From Comamonadaceae bacterium (GTDB taxonomy: Bacteria > Pseudomonadota > Gammaproteobacteria > Burkholderiales > Burkholderiaceae_C): 21,329 nucleotides of DNA. The notes beneath the pieces are model-generated. The model was not told the origin of the DNA, did no database searches, and saw only the letters and a list, made by a program, of their open reading frames with translations. The translations under genes and the position numbers were made by a program. The stretch is from NCBI GenBank assembly GCA_947478935.1, contig CANJXV010000011.1:1-21329 (forward strand). The letters are read 5' to 3'. Positions 1 through 8,136 of this stretch are shown piece after piece. The stretch's first letter is position 1. The number at the start of each line of letters is the position of its first letter.

Positions 1-48
1 GACGCTGTTAATTTGTTATCGCTCGTCTCGGCTGAGGTGCTTGTACAT
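1..48 (-). pseudogene. IS30-family transposase, 5' fragment with early stop (runs off window)
   Basis: Reading leftwards from the ATG at 46-48, the first ten residues are MYKHLSRDER, then a TAA stop at 16-18, then QINSV up to the window edge. IS30-family transposases commonly begin M-Y-x-H-L-[ST]-x-[DE]-E-R-Y-Q-I, so the stop sits where a tyrosine codon is expected (TAA for TAC/TAT). This is therefore read as the inactivated beginning of an IS30-type transposase, not a functional gene. Only 16 codons are visible, so the family call rests on a short stretch. A terminus-like sequence about 80-100 bp upstream supports it. Confidence 0.5.
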
Positions 49-125
49 CTGGTAACTTGGACTTGGCGGTTTAATTGGCCATGATGCCTTGACATCCTCA
101 GCCACCCATTACCGGGTTCATCTTT

Positions 126-151
126 GTTGAACTTCATACTTGAATCCGCCT
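126..151 (+). repeat. IS30-type terminus-like sequence, copy 1
   Basis: This 26-nt sequence matches the reverse complement of 19099-19124 at 22 of 26 positions, including a continuous 14-nt block, and 933-958 at 18 of 26 by eye alignment. Its outer side faces right, away from the transposase start. IS30-type ends often carry a core like GAAGTTCAACA, which is present on the minus strand here. Confidence 0.45.
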
Positions 152-932
152 CAATCAATGCACATCCGCAGTGCACATGAACGCGGTCGTATGCAGTTTC
201 TTGACCCTAGTCGCGAAGGGTGTGAGCGCTTTGATGATTGCCTGGCCTATCAGGCCCGCCATCTTGTGTATGGCCTTGGCCATAGCCGAATAACCGCTCC
301 CGCGCCCCACCAATGATGCTTTAGCGTGCTTATGGCGGCACCCGATCACCGTGTCGAAAACCAATACCCGAATTTCTCGCGGCCTTCAATGTGCGTATTG
401 GTGATCGCTTAAGGGCCTGATGTAGAGGATTTTTCCCCCGGCGGTCTGGCCCACTGGCATCTCACTTTCGGTTTTACTTCTGACAACGTAAGGTCTTATG
501 CAGGTTACCACCCAGATTTTTTTTCAGCGTACACATACTGGTAAAATTTCACTTGTCTCAATGGAAGACGGATTTCGAGCTATGCCGGGTTCCATTGCAA
601 ACGCAACAAGGTGCTGTACTGCTCTTTAAACCCGATGGCTACTCCGCAAGCATTGCGGCTTTGCTCGGCGCGTTCACTCGCCAGTTCAGTGGTTTGCTTT
701 GGGCTGAAGTCCGGAGAGCCGGCGGTGCATCGCAGCGAGAGGAAGAGCGTAGACTTTAGCCGTACGATCAATCTGGCAATTTGCATGAATCTATAGCGGG
801 CTTTCATAAGACCGGTAATTTGGTATCTTCATAATTGAATGAGGTGTTTGTAATTCAATGTTCACTTCGACGTGCAGGTCAGAAAGCCCTGAATGCTACA
901 CATACTCATCCTCCTTCTTGTGGACGGACAAC
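152..932. other. No supportable gene
   Basis: Only short open frames of 60-75 codons occur here on both strands, overlapping each other, with no recognisable motif or convincing ribosome binding site. One plus-strand frame is open for most of 158-796 with three internal stops, so decayed coding DNA is possible, but I cannot assign a family. It probably represents insertion-sequence debris or eroded DNA between the cluster and its neighbour. Confidence 0.5.
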
Positions 933-958
933 GACGCGCTTGATGCTTGAATCCGACG
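933..958 (+). repeat. IS30-type terminus-like sequence, copy 3 (weaker)
   Basis: It shares a continuous CTTGAATCCG core and flanking CTT with copies 1 and 2, giving 18 of 26 matches to each. Its outer side faces right, and the stop codon of the last gene of the cluster begins only 3 bp further on. This copy alone could be chance; its position is what makes it notable. Confidence 0.3.
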
Positions 959-961
959 ACA

Positions 962-2908
962 CTAATTTATTATCTCTAAACCCTGTATATTTACCCCTAT
1001 TTTTCTCGAGTCGGTAGACCCTGAAATCGATGCAGGCGATGTTGGGTTGGGTGAAATAATACGTATGATATTTTCCTTAGTATTTAGTTGAAACGGCAAA
1101 TCAATCTGAGAAATTCCAGAAGACCCCGTAAACGTCGAAATCTCGTTTCCTATGATTACTTTAAATGTCCCATGGACATTTGGACCAAATGCGCCATTTA
1201 CATATATTCTTAATTTGAAGCTACGCGGTAAGTTGCCAGAGAAAACTACCTCTGCATTTTTTTCTTCTGTCCAAATACTACCACACTCCTCAGGAAGTGT
1301 GAATCCACTAAAAAAAACAATATCTGACTGGAATTTTGGTCTCCCTTGGCATTTGAATTTATTTGAGCCAAAAGATCTCACATCATTTATTTCAAATATT
1401 GTAAAATAAATTTTTTTGTATTTTTTTATATCCTCGTTAGTTATTTTATCTGCAATATTTAAATATAAATCAAAATTTTTATATATATATTCGGTCCAAT
1501 AATTATTGATTTGACCTGGACACACTATATTATAGCATCTAAATAAGGCTGGAGCTACAATCAACGAGTCCGCAGGTAAATAGTTGAAAACGCCGGTCTT
1601 AGCATAATTGTCTATTAATTTCCATCTGTCTTGAGATTCTTGCTGTTCTATGAAAAACTTTTGGTTATTTAAAGCGGTACCAGCGACATTTAATCCCACG
1701 CCAATATATAAAACCAATCGTCCAACTTTGCCTGTCACGCCTTTTATGTATGAAAAAAGTACTACCAATGTTGCGATTGAAGCTACAAATCCAATTGTTG
1801 AAAATACTGTATATATATAAATGGTAGCTTGATTATATTTTACCCAACTTTGGTATCTCTGGGTTAAGGCAATCGGCACATTCACGTAAACCGAAAATAA
1901 TAAACTCAAGATAAAAATCAGTATTAGAATATTTAATTTATTCACTTTTTGAGACTTAACACTATATAACATCATCGCTAAAATAACAAGCAATGCCTTG
2001 CCAAAAGCTTTAAAAATATCATAGTTATTATTGTTCGCAATCCCCTCAAATGGATCTAATCTTATTGGGAATCCTGAAATTGTGAACGTAATTAACGTAC
2101 TTGCAATATCAGAAGAATCTCCCAATGGATATACAATTAATCCTTTCGAATATACTATAAAAGTAATAAGAAAAATGGTGATTGGAGCTACGAAAGGAAG
2201 CGCACGGATTAAATTATTTATATTTATTCTTTTTAACTCGCCACGCGTTTTGGGGGAAACATTTATTGAATATATCAAAAAATGGATCCAAGCTAGGCTA
2301 ACAAATAATTCGCTTGTAAAACTGCAAAAAAGCAATGTTGCTGAAGCAATGCCCATTGAAACATTATTTGTTTTTATAAAACGGTTATATAATGATGCAC
2401 TAAGGAAGAGACATGCTAGAGATAAGGTGAATAACATCGGATATGAAGTTATGCCATTATGCTGCCAGCTGTTTTGCCAAAGCGCCGCAAAGAGTGTAGG
2501 TGTTAGCAGCGCGAACTTAGTGTCGCTCGTCAATTCCCTCAAAAGATGAAAAATTGAGAATAGGAGCGCAATCAAACCGAGCATCCTAGGCATCTTAGCC
2601 AACAAATTGTCCCCATTCATACTGCCTGCTATTTCAAACGGTACCGCGATTACCCATGTAACACGGCCCGAGCTAAGCGCTCCTTTAAGAAAATCGCTGA
2701 AATTACTTAAGCTTATACCAACATCGTCAGTAGTCGTATACCCAATTATCATTAGGGGATAAAAGCACCAAACCATGATGATCAAACACACTAAAAACAA
2801 TACAAGCATCGTAAATTGCTGCTGCTGTTCTACATTGATCAATTCGTTATTATTGTGAATATAAAATAATCCACTCACACATGACTTTTTTCTATTATTA
2901 GGAGTCAT
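962..2908 (-). CDS. GT-C-like membrane glycosyltransferase with C-terminal DUF7024-like domain
   Basis: The 648-residue polytopic membrane protein has about ten hydrophobic segments between residues 33 and 410. The first is followed by T-T-T-D-D (Asp61-Asp62), where GT-C enzymes carry their catalytic or metal-binding acidic pair in the first external loop. From about residue 420 the protein is soluble. Its last 90 residues hold an AFGPN motif (about 573-577) and a PTSP motif (622-625) followed by D-S-R-K-I-G, which I recognise from the beta-sandwich domain at the C-terminus of many bacterial cell-surface sugar or phosphoglycerol transferases (DUF7024-like). GT-C enzymes use polyprenyl-phosphate sugars on the periplasmic face, so the likely role is decorating the polymer after export. 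The gene is far more AT-rich than its neighbours, suggesting separate acquisition. Substrate is unknown. The start has no strong ribosome site. Confidence 0.6.
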   Translation of the reverse strand: MTPNNRKKSCVSGLFYIHNNNELINVEQQQQFTMLVLFLVCLIIMVWCFYPLMIIGYTTTDDVGISLSNFSDFLKGALSSGRVTWVIAVPFEIAGSMNGDNLLAKMPRMLGLIALLFSIFHLLRELTSDTKFALLTPTLFAALWQNSWQHNGITSYPMLFTLSLACLFLSASLYNRFIKTNNVSMGIASATLLFCSFTSELFVSLAWIHFLIYSINVSPKTRGELKRININNLIRALPFVAPITIFLITFIVYSKGLIVYPLGDSSDIASTLITFTISGFPIRLDPFEGIANNNNYDIFKAFGKALLVILAMMLYSVKSQKVNKLNILILIFILSLLFSVYVNVPIALTQRYQSWVKYNQATIYIYTVFSTIGFVASIATLVVLFSYIKGVTGKVGRLVLYIGVGLNVAGTALNNQKFFIEQQESQDRWKLIDNYAKTGVFNYLPADSLIVAPALFRCYNIVCPGQINNYWTEYIYKNFDLYLNIADKITNEDIKKYKKIYFTIFEINDVRSFGSNKFKCQGRPKFQSDIVFFSGFTLPEECGSIWTEEKNAEVVFSGNLPRSFKLRIYVNGAFGPNVHGTFKVIIGNEISTFTGSSGISQIDLPFQLNTKENIIRIISPNPTSPASISGSTDSRKIGVNIQGLEIIN

Positions 2909-3019
2909 GCTTTAATTTTTATTTATTATGCAGACAATCAAATTTACTAAACTTATTTTACGCTAAAATGTGATTTAATTTATATGCTGCCGGATTAGAT
3001 TTTGTATTTATAAATTGCT
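2909..3019. other. AT-rich intergenic spacer
   Basis: This 111-bp gap breaks the otherwise overlapping gene chain, so the GT-C-like gene may have its own promoter here. The stretch is too AT-rich overall for any one -10/-35 pair to stand out, and I see no terminator hairpin. Confidence 0.4.
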
Positions 3020-5548
3020 TTATTGTATTTCATGCATACTTGATTTTATATTTAATATAGCAATTAGCTGTTCTGTGCTTTGCCTCCATGTTAGCCAGTC
3101 TAAACACTCTACTTTTGGAGATTTTTCACGGAGATACAGATTCAGCCAATTGCGTACTGCTAGCGCCAATTTCTCAGGTTCTAACCCTTCAAAATAGTAC
3201 GCGTGATTACCAGCGACTTCCTTGAAAACAGGCAAATTACGGGCAATTATTGGCAAGTTTTGCTGAGCTGCTTCAATCAACGGTAACCCAAAACCCTCGC
3301 CCTCACTGGTGGCTAGTAGGCAGGTACTCGCCTGGTAGATTCTTTCAAGGTATTCATCGCTGACTGCGTGCAACCAAAACAAGCGATTGCCTAACTCTTC
3401 ATGTTTTAGTATCTTTTCGACTAGTGTTTCCACCAACCAGCCCTGTTTTCCTACGATCACAAGGTTAAGGTCTTGTCCACCTCTCCACAGGTTTTCGAAT
3501 GCCGCCAAAGCCTGTGAGTATCCTTTACGAGGTTCTAATGTGCCTACACAGAGGAAAGTAGGTTTTGATCTTATTAAATTCAACACAACTTCCGCATTAT
3601 TTGGCAGCCCACGGGTTGGTAGAGTGTTATCAACATCTGCACCTAAATGAAACCACTTAATTTCAAATGGACGATGGCGAGGCGGTCCATTTTTTTCCAT
3701 CCAAACACGCAGCTGATCTGCTACCGCACGCGAAATGCATAACGCACCATCAAATTTACAAACCACATATAACCAATCACTGTGCACCTTATCAACTGAG
3801 TGCTGAGTTGGCCAATAGTTCGGGAACTGTATTGGTAGTAGGTCGTAAACAACGAAGAAGATTCTTACGCCATCCTGCCTTGCATTCAAAAGAAACCTTT
3901 CTTGTACTCTTGTCGTATGGTGCTGTAAATCAAGTCCAAGGAAGACATCACCAGGCCAAATTGAAATATTTTCATCAGTTTGGTCATTGACCTCCGTATC
4001 TTGGCGTCGCATATATCTCGTTGCGTATCGGTACCCTGGCCGATCAATGGTTGCATAGACAGGTTCAACTACGTAACCATCTAAACGCATACTTAGGAGT
4101 TGGTGTAGTATGCTTCTGGTGACACGTTGCACACCTGTTCGCGCATCACGCTGCACCAACTCTGAAATATCGACCAGCAATTGATTATGGCTTCGCTCTG
4201 GAAAACAACGGTCCACAGCGTATGATATCTGTCGCATTTCAGAATCTTCAATTGGCACACTGAGATCAACTATTTGCTCGATCAACTTTTCAACGATCGA
4301 CTTAATGGCGATTTGACTTGACTGGCGAGCGTCTAAGAGAAGCTCAAACGCAGCGATGGATCGCCCTGCGGTCTCATCCCAAGAGAAATCTTTTGCGCGG
4401 ATCAAACCTTTTGATCGCAGATCTTCTCTGAACACCTCATCACTAAGGACCCTAGATAGTTTGGCAGCAATGTCGTCGATCTCGAATGGGTCAAATAAGG
4501 CGTCTGGGTTCCCAATAACTTCAGGCACGCTGGTCCTATTTGCTCCAATGGCAGCAGCACCACAGGCCATGGCTTCCAATGCTGGAAGTCCAAAACCTTC
4601 ATGCCATGACGGAAATACGAAAACTGCACATTGGTTGTAAAGCAAGATTAGATCATCATCCGTTACATAATCAGCAAAAATAATTTCATTCTCATTAATC
4701 CCAGCGCTTATGGCCGCAGCTTTAGTTTCTAAAAGTTGCTCCTCACGAATTTTCCCTGCCAGCACCAATTGATGTCTATCGCGCAAATTTGGCTCTAATC
4801 GAGAATAAGCTAAGAGGAGTCGACCGAGGTTTTTTCGGCCATCAGCACCGCCGGTGCAAAGTATAAAAGGACGATTTATATTCAACTTAGATTTAAGGAC
4901 AGAGAAATTCTCTTCACTTACAAATCGCGGTTGAAATTGATCGCCTACTGCAGTCGACACATTCACTACGCGTTCCGGAGGTGCGCCTAACGAGTCCATT
5001 CCCTCGCGCCGGGAATGCTCCGAAATAGCAAGCATTAAACTACATTTACTCAATTCACTAATCTTACGCTCATAAAATGAACGGTAGTCGGGATTTGGTT
5101 CAAGGTACTGGTTAGGATTTAGGAGTGGAATCAAATCGTATAGGGTAACGCTGACAGGTATATTGCTATTAAATGCACCAATACTAATTACAGCGTCATC
5201 TAGATACCCCTCAAATAGGCTGGTAAGGTGGATTATGTCGGGCCTCAAACTCTCTAGGAACGCTTCTCGCACAAGTTGCGCGATACTTCGTCTATTAAAA
5301 TTACCGGATTGCACCTCGCGGGTCGGGCCCGGGGAATACCATACACGGATATTTTCCTGTGGCAATATGTCATGGAATTCGGCACGAATCGGCTCCAATG
5401 TGTCAGGAAATAATCCATTCAGGGCCAAATAAACTTCATGCTCACCGCGGTTCCGTGCAATGCCCTGCGCAAAAGATAGTGCGTAACGCCCGATACCTCG
5501 AAAGCGGCTTTCGGTTTGGGCGCCTTGCATGTCTATTACTATTCTCAT
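3020..5548 (-). CDS. Tandem GT4 glycosyltransferase (WbdA-like polymerising enzyme)
   Basis: The 842-residue protein contains two complete GT-B/GT4 domains. The first (about 1-410) opens with the RIVIDMQG strand and an R-x-R-G-I-G-R-Y loop, has the G-A-D-G-R-K-N nucleotide-binding turn near 234-240 and the E-x7-E pair Glu317/Glu325. The second (about 455-842) has V-G-T-L-E-P-R-K-G near 668-676 and Glu751/Glu759. Two-domain enzymes of about this size (E. coli O8/O9a WbdA) polymerise mannan by alternating linkages. With manC, wzm, wzt and a WbdD-like gene alongside, a mannose-polymerising role is the best inference, though other GDP-sugars are possible. The ATG overlaps the upstream stop as ATGA, giving translational coupling and fixing the start. 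Both active sites look intact. Confidence 0.8.
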   Translation of the reverse strand: MRIVIDMQGAQTESRFRGIGRYALSFAQGIARNRGEHEVYLALNGLFPDTLEPIRAEFHDILPQENIRVWYSPGPTREVQSGNFNRRSIAQLVREAFLESLRPDIIHLTSLFEGYLDDAVISIGAFNSNIPVSVTLYDLIPLLNPNQYLEPNPDYRSFYERKISELSKCSLMLAISEHSRREGMDSLGAPPERVVNVSTAVGDQFQPRFVSEENFSVLKSKLNINRPFILCTGGADGRKNLGRLLLAYSRLEPNLRDRHQLVLAGKIREEQLLETKAAAISAGINENEIIFADYVTDDDLILLYNQCAVFVFPSWHEGFGLPALEAMACGAAAIGANRTSVPEVIGNPDALFDPFEIDDIAAKLSRVLSDEVFREDLRSKGLIRAKDFSWDETAGRSIAAFELLLDARQSSQIAIKSIVEKLIEQIVDLSVPIEDSEMRQISYAVDRCFPERSHNQLLVDISELVQRDARTGVQRVTRSILHQLLSMRLDGYVVEPVYATIDRPGYRYATRYMRRQDTEVNDQTDENISIWPGDVFLGLDLQHHTTRVQERFLLNARQDGVRIFFVVYDLLPIQFPNYWPTQHSVDKVHSDWLYVVCKFDGALCISRAVADQLRVWMEKNGPPRHRPFEIKWFHLGADVDNTLPTRGLPNNAEVVLNLIRSKPTFLCVGTLEPRKGYSQALAAFENLWRGGQDLNLVIVGKQGWLVETLVEKILKHEELGNRLFWLHAVSDEYLERIYQASTCLLATSEGEGFGLPLIEAAQQNLPIIARNLPVFKEVAGNHAYYFEGLEPEKLALAVRNWLNLYLREKSPKVECLDWLTWRQSTEQLIAILNIKSSMHEIQ

Positions 5549-6912
5549 ACTGCAGCCTTCCGCCCTCTATCTAATTCCATACTAAGATCTTGATATATTT
5601 GACGAGCTCGAGGCGTCATTGCATGCAGTTCGAATATCGAATCGGATTTATTTTTCCATGCAGGAGGGGGGGGATCGAGACTCACGCCCGAGTCAACTAG
5701 GGCGTGCAACAATCTCTGGCGGAGCGACGGAATGCTGTTGAATATATTTTTTATAATATTACGAATTCTTGGCCTACTAAGCACAAAACCAATTGCACTT
5801 TCAGCGTAGTGCCGCAACAATTGTTTAAACTTCAGCTTCAGCCTTACCGGCGTTACGCTATTGAGTTTTAAGTAAAGCTCCATCAGAGTTCGGAGTGGTG
5901 CCGTAATCCTCCACGAGGAACTTGTATGGATTGCTATTAGGGCGACTTCTGCCTGCTGTGCCTTGACTTCTGCCTGCTGTGCCTTGACCTCTGCCTGCTG
6001 TGCCTTGACTTCTGCCTGCTGTGCCTTGACTTCTGCCTGCTGTGCCTTGACTTCTGCCTGCTGTGCCTTGACTTCAACCCGGTCAATTTTTACTTCTACC
6101 AGATTGAGCCGCTCACCAACATGTTGGGCTTTTGCCTGGGCTGAGGCTATAAGGTCGTTGACCTGAACGCCCTGCTGATCAAACCTAACCGCAAGCGCCT
6201 CGAGCGATAAGCCGTATTCCTTTGTGAACGCACTGCTTGAAATTGCGATCAGACTGTCATCTGCGTACTTTTGGGCCACTACAGCGTAGTCTGGACTGAC
6301 GCCCCAAAGTACGTCAATCAAAGAGGCCCTTGAGCTCTCTTTTAGCGCCTCATCTTCTTGGAGGCGCAGAACTTTAACGGCTGCAAACCCATAGTACTCT
6401 GGCAAAAACGAGAGCAACATCGCAGGAATAGGGTTTTGATGTGTCGGGTCAAGGTAGAAGTTAACCGTCCCGACGGCTATATTTTCAGTGTTAGGGGTCT
6501 CAAGTATTAAGAGACCGGCTGGTTTTAATACTCGCAATGACTCACAAACCAATAACTGCAACTCAGAAAATTTAATGTGCTCAGCGATGTGGAAACCCGA
6601 AACAATGGTCTGACTTTCATCGGGCAGCGCTTTGAGCGCTGTCAAAGCGTCTTGGGTGGCCACATTCAGGCCACGCTCACGGCAAGCGATCAGCATACCG
6701 TCGTCCAAGTCCACTCCGTAGCCATTGAACCCTGATTCCTTTAAAAGCTCCAGCCACTCGCCGCGCCCGCAACCTAAATCAATTGCTTGTGCATCTTTGT
6801 ACAAGGAAAGCAGAGGCTCGATGAATGGCAGGTAAACGCGCTGCCGCGACTTGATCAACGCGCGAGAGCCACGCATCTTGTCTTCAAAGGCTCTGTAGAA
6901 ATCGTTGCTCAT
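5545..6912 (-). CDS. WbdD-like SAM methyltransferase with heptad-repeat coiled coil
   Basis: The 455-residue protein starts with F-Y-R-A-F-E-D-K-x-R-G-S-R, an N-terminus shared with WbdD-type O-antigen terminal methyltransferases. It has SAM motif I D-L-G-C-G-R-G-E-W (residues 45-53), an acidic ribose-binding segment V-D-L-D (67-70), and L-E-T-P-N further on. The methyltransferase domain ends near 230. After about 40 residues come eight in-register heptads (273-328), six of them exactly EVKAQQA (280-321), then the S-S-S-W-R-I-T-A-P-L-R motif and a basic, helical C-terminus that could bind membrane. E. coli O9a WbdD has a kinase between methyltransferase and coiled coil; there is no room for one here, so this resembles a methyl-only chain terminator. 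The role inferred is capping the non-reducing end and setting chain length for Wzt recognition. ATGA overlaps couple it to wzt and to the tandem transferase. Confidence 0.75.
   Translation of the reverse strand: MSNDFYRAFEDKMRGSRALIKSRQRVYLPFIEPLLSLYKDAQAIDLGCGRGEWLELLKESGFNGYGVDLDDGMLIACRERGLNVATQDALTALKALPDESQTIVSGFHIAEHIKFSELQLLVCESLRVLKPAGLLILETPNTENIAVGTVNFYLDPTHQNPIPAMLLSFLPEYYGFAAVKVLRLQEDEALKESSRASLIDVLWGVSPDYAVVAQKYADDSLIAISSSAFTKEYGLSLEALAVRFDQQGVQVNDLIASAQAKAQHVGERLNLVEVKIDRVEVKAQQAEVKAQQAEVKAQQAEVKAQQAEVKAQQAEVKAQQAEVALIAIHTSSSWRITAPLRTLMELYLKLNSVTPVRLKLKFKQLLRHYAESAIGFVLSRPRIRNIIKNIFNSIPSLRQRLLHALVDSGVSLDPPPPAWKNKSDSIFELHAMTPRARQIYQDLSMELDRGRKAAV
5666..5673 (+). repeat. G8 homopolymer (C8 in the coding strand)
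   Basis: Eight consecutive G residues lie inside the WbdD-like gene, encoding part of a four-proline run near residue 415. Slippage by one base would replace the last roughly 40 residues, which follow the coiled coil. Confidence 0.85.
5944..6075 (+). repeat. 21-bp tandem repeat, six copies plus 6 bases
   Basis: The unit on the plus strand is gacttctgcctgctgtgcct plus a final t. Six full copies start at 5944, 5965, 5986, 6007, 6028 and 6049, followed by a 6-base partial copy. The only difference seen is a single T-to-C change in the third copy. On the minus strand each unit encodes one heptad, EVKAQQA, of the methyltransferase. Copy gain or loss keeps the frame. Near-identity at synonymous sites points to recent expansion. 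Confidence 0.95.
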
Positions 6913-8129
6913 TGGTTTACGGTGAGGGTCGGTGGTAGCCAGGCCGATCCGACAAACTCGGACTGATCGAGGCTCACTATGTTAAAGATCAGCGCTAGAT
7001 CGCGCCACTCGTAGTTTTTGGCAATATGGGTGCCTGTGGTGTGCAGCGCAACGGCTAAAGAATACGTGCCGCATCCCAAATTTGCGTTGAACTTGAAGTT
7101 AAAGCTTATTGACTTATCTCCGGGTACATTGGTGAGTGCCCGCTTGAGATGGTAAGTATTGGTGCCAAAAATTGGCTGTCCGAGCCTATCCTTTATCACG
7201 TACCCGAGGACCAGTTCAGGTAAATCCGAAAGCGTTTTGACCTTGACGCGGAGGTGGACGATTTGACCTACATTGAGAACCTCGATCTGCTCGCTCTTGT
7301 CGTTAAATAGCGCGAGACTCTCAACGGTCGCTTCACCGGTTCCAGAAATTGTTTGTAGTTTCCCGCCTTGCGTCTCCTGCTGCCGGACGCTATTATTTTC
7401 TTTAGCCGCAAGCATCGCGTTGTAGTAGTCCATTACCGCCTCGGGGGCGCCCTGCATCGCCAACTTGCCCGAATCGAGAAGGATGGCGCGGTCACAAATA
7501 CCTTGAATCGCCCCTTTGTCGTGGCTAACTATCAACAGCGTGGTGCCGCTCCCACGATAGTCTCGGATTCGGTCAAAGCACTTATGCTGAAAATAGGCGT
7601 CACCCACTGACAGGGCCTCGTCAACAATAAGCACATCCGGCCTGCGCGCTGTCGCAACACTAAATGCCAGTCGCATCTGCATCCCACTGCTGTACACGCG
7701 TACCGGCTGGTCAATATAGTCGCCAATCTCGGCAAACGCTTCAATATCCGGCATCAGGCGGGCAATGTCTTCCACTGTGTAGCCCAGTAGCTGCCCTGCC
7801 ATAAACGCGTTCTGTCGGCCCGTAAAGTCAGGGTGAAAGCCCATGCCCAGCTCCAGCAGCGCTGCAACACGGCCCGTGATGCTGACGGTGCCCGTTGTGG
7901 GCTGCGTGGTGCCCGTAATCATCTTGAGCAACGTGCTCTTGCCTGCTCCGTTAATACCGATGATGCCGACGGCCTCGCCGGGTTGGACTGTAAAGCTCAC
8001 GTCCTGCATCACCCACTTGAGGGTGTGGCGTGGTTTATGGCCGGGTATGAGCCATTCCGCCAGGCGTGCCCAGCGGTTGGGGTATTGCTTGTAGGCCTTG
8101 CCTAGGTTGGTAACGGTGATGGTTCCCAT
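6909..8129 (-). CDS. wzt: Wzt: ATPase of polysaccharide ABC exporter with C-terminal sugar-recognition domain
   Basis: Read from the ATG at 8127-8129 the product has 406 residues; a start 36 bases upstream would overlap wzm and add a non-conserved tail. The nucleotide-binding domain (about 1-240) has Walker A G-I-N-G-A-G-K-S (58-65), signature S-S-G-M-Q (148-152), Walker B L-I-V-D-E (167-171) and the S-H-D switch (202-204). The remaining 160 residues form an extension of the kind found in Wzt proteins that bind the modified non-reducing end of the O-antigen, including R-L-G-Q-P-I-F-G-T-N near residue 315. That fits the methyltransferase gene immediately downstream, joined by an ATGA overlap. 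It energises export of the finished undecaprenyl-linked chain across the inner membrane with Wzm. Confidence 0.92.
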   Translation of the reverse strand: MGTITVTNLGKAYKQYPNRWARLAEWLIPGHKPRHTLKWVMQDVSFTVQPGEAVGIIGINGAGKSTLLKMITGTTQPTTGTVSITGRVAALLELGMGFHPDFTGRQNAFMAGQLLGYTVEDIARLMPDIEAFAEIGDYIDQPVRVYSSGMQMRLAFSVATARRPDVLIVDEALSVGDAYFQHKCFDRIRDYRGSGTTLLIVSHDKGAIQGICDRAILLDSGKLAMQGAPEAVMDYYNAMLAAKENNSVRQQETQGGKLQTISGTGEATVESLALFNDKSEQIEVLNVGQIVHLRVKVKTLSDLPELVLGYVIKDRLGQPIFGTNTYHLKRALTNVPGDKSISFNFKFNANLGCGTYSLAVALHTTGTHIAKNYEWRDLALIFNIVSLDQSEFVGSAWLPPTLTVNQ

Positions 8130-8136
8130 AATTTGC

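Larger units (their letters stand above)
1..151 (-). mobile_element. Left part of a decayed IS30-like insertion sequence (partial)
   Basis: The segment combines the truncated transposase start with a terminus-like sequence at 126-151, the spacing expected between an IS30 end and its start codon. The element continues beyond the left edge of the window, so its other end, length and target duplication cannot be seen. Confidence 0.4.

Noticed and set aside
155..807. Several 60-75 codon open frames on both strands
   Set aside because: They overlap one another and show no family motif; treated as non-coding or eroded DNA.
2031..2549. Plus-strand open frame of 172 codons
   Set aside because: It lies antisense to the GT-C-like gene and has no recognisable motif.
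5944..6075. Tandem 21-bp repeats as a CRISPR array
   Set aside because: Units are directly contiguous with no spacers and are in frame with a coding heptad, so this is a coding minisatellite.
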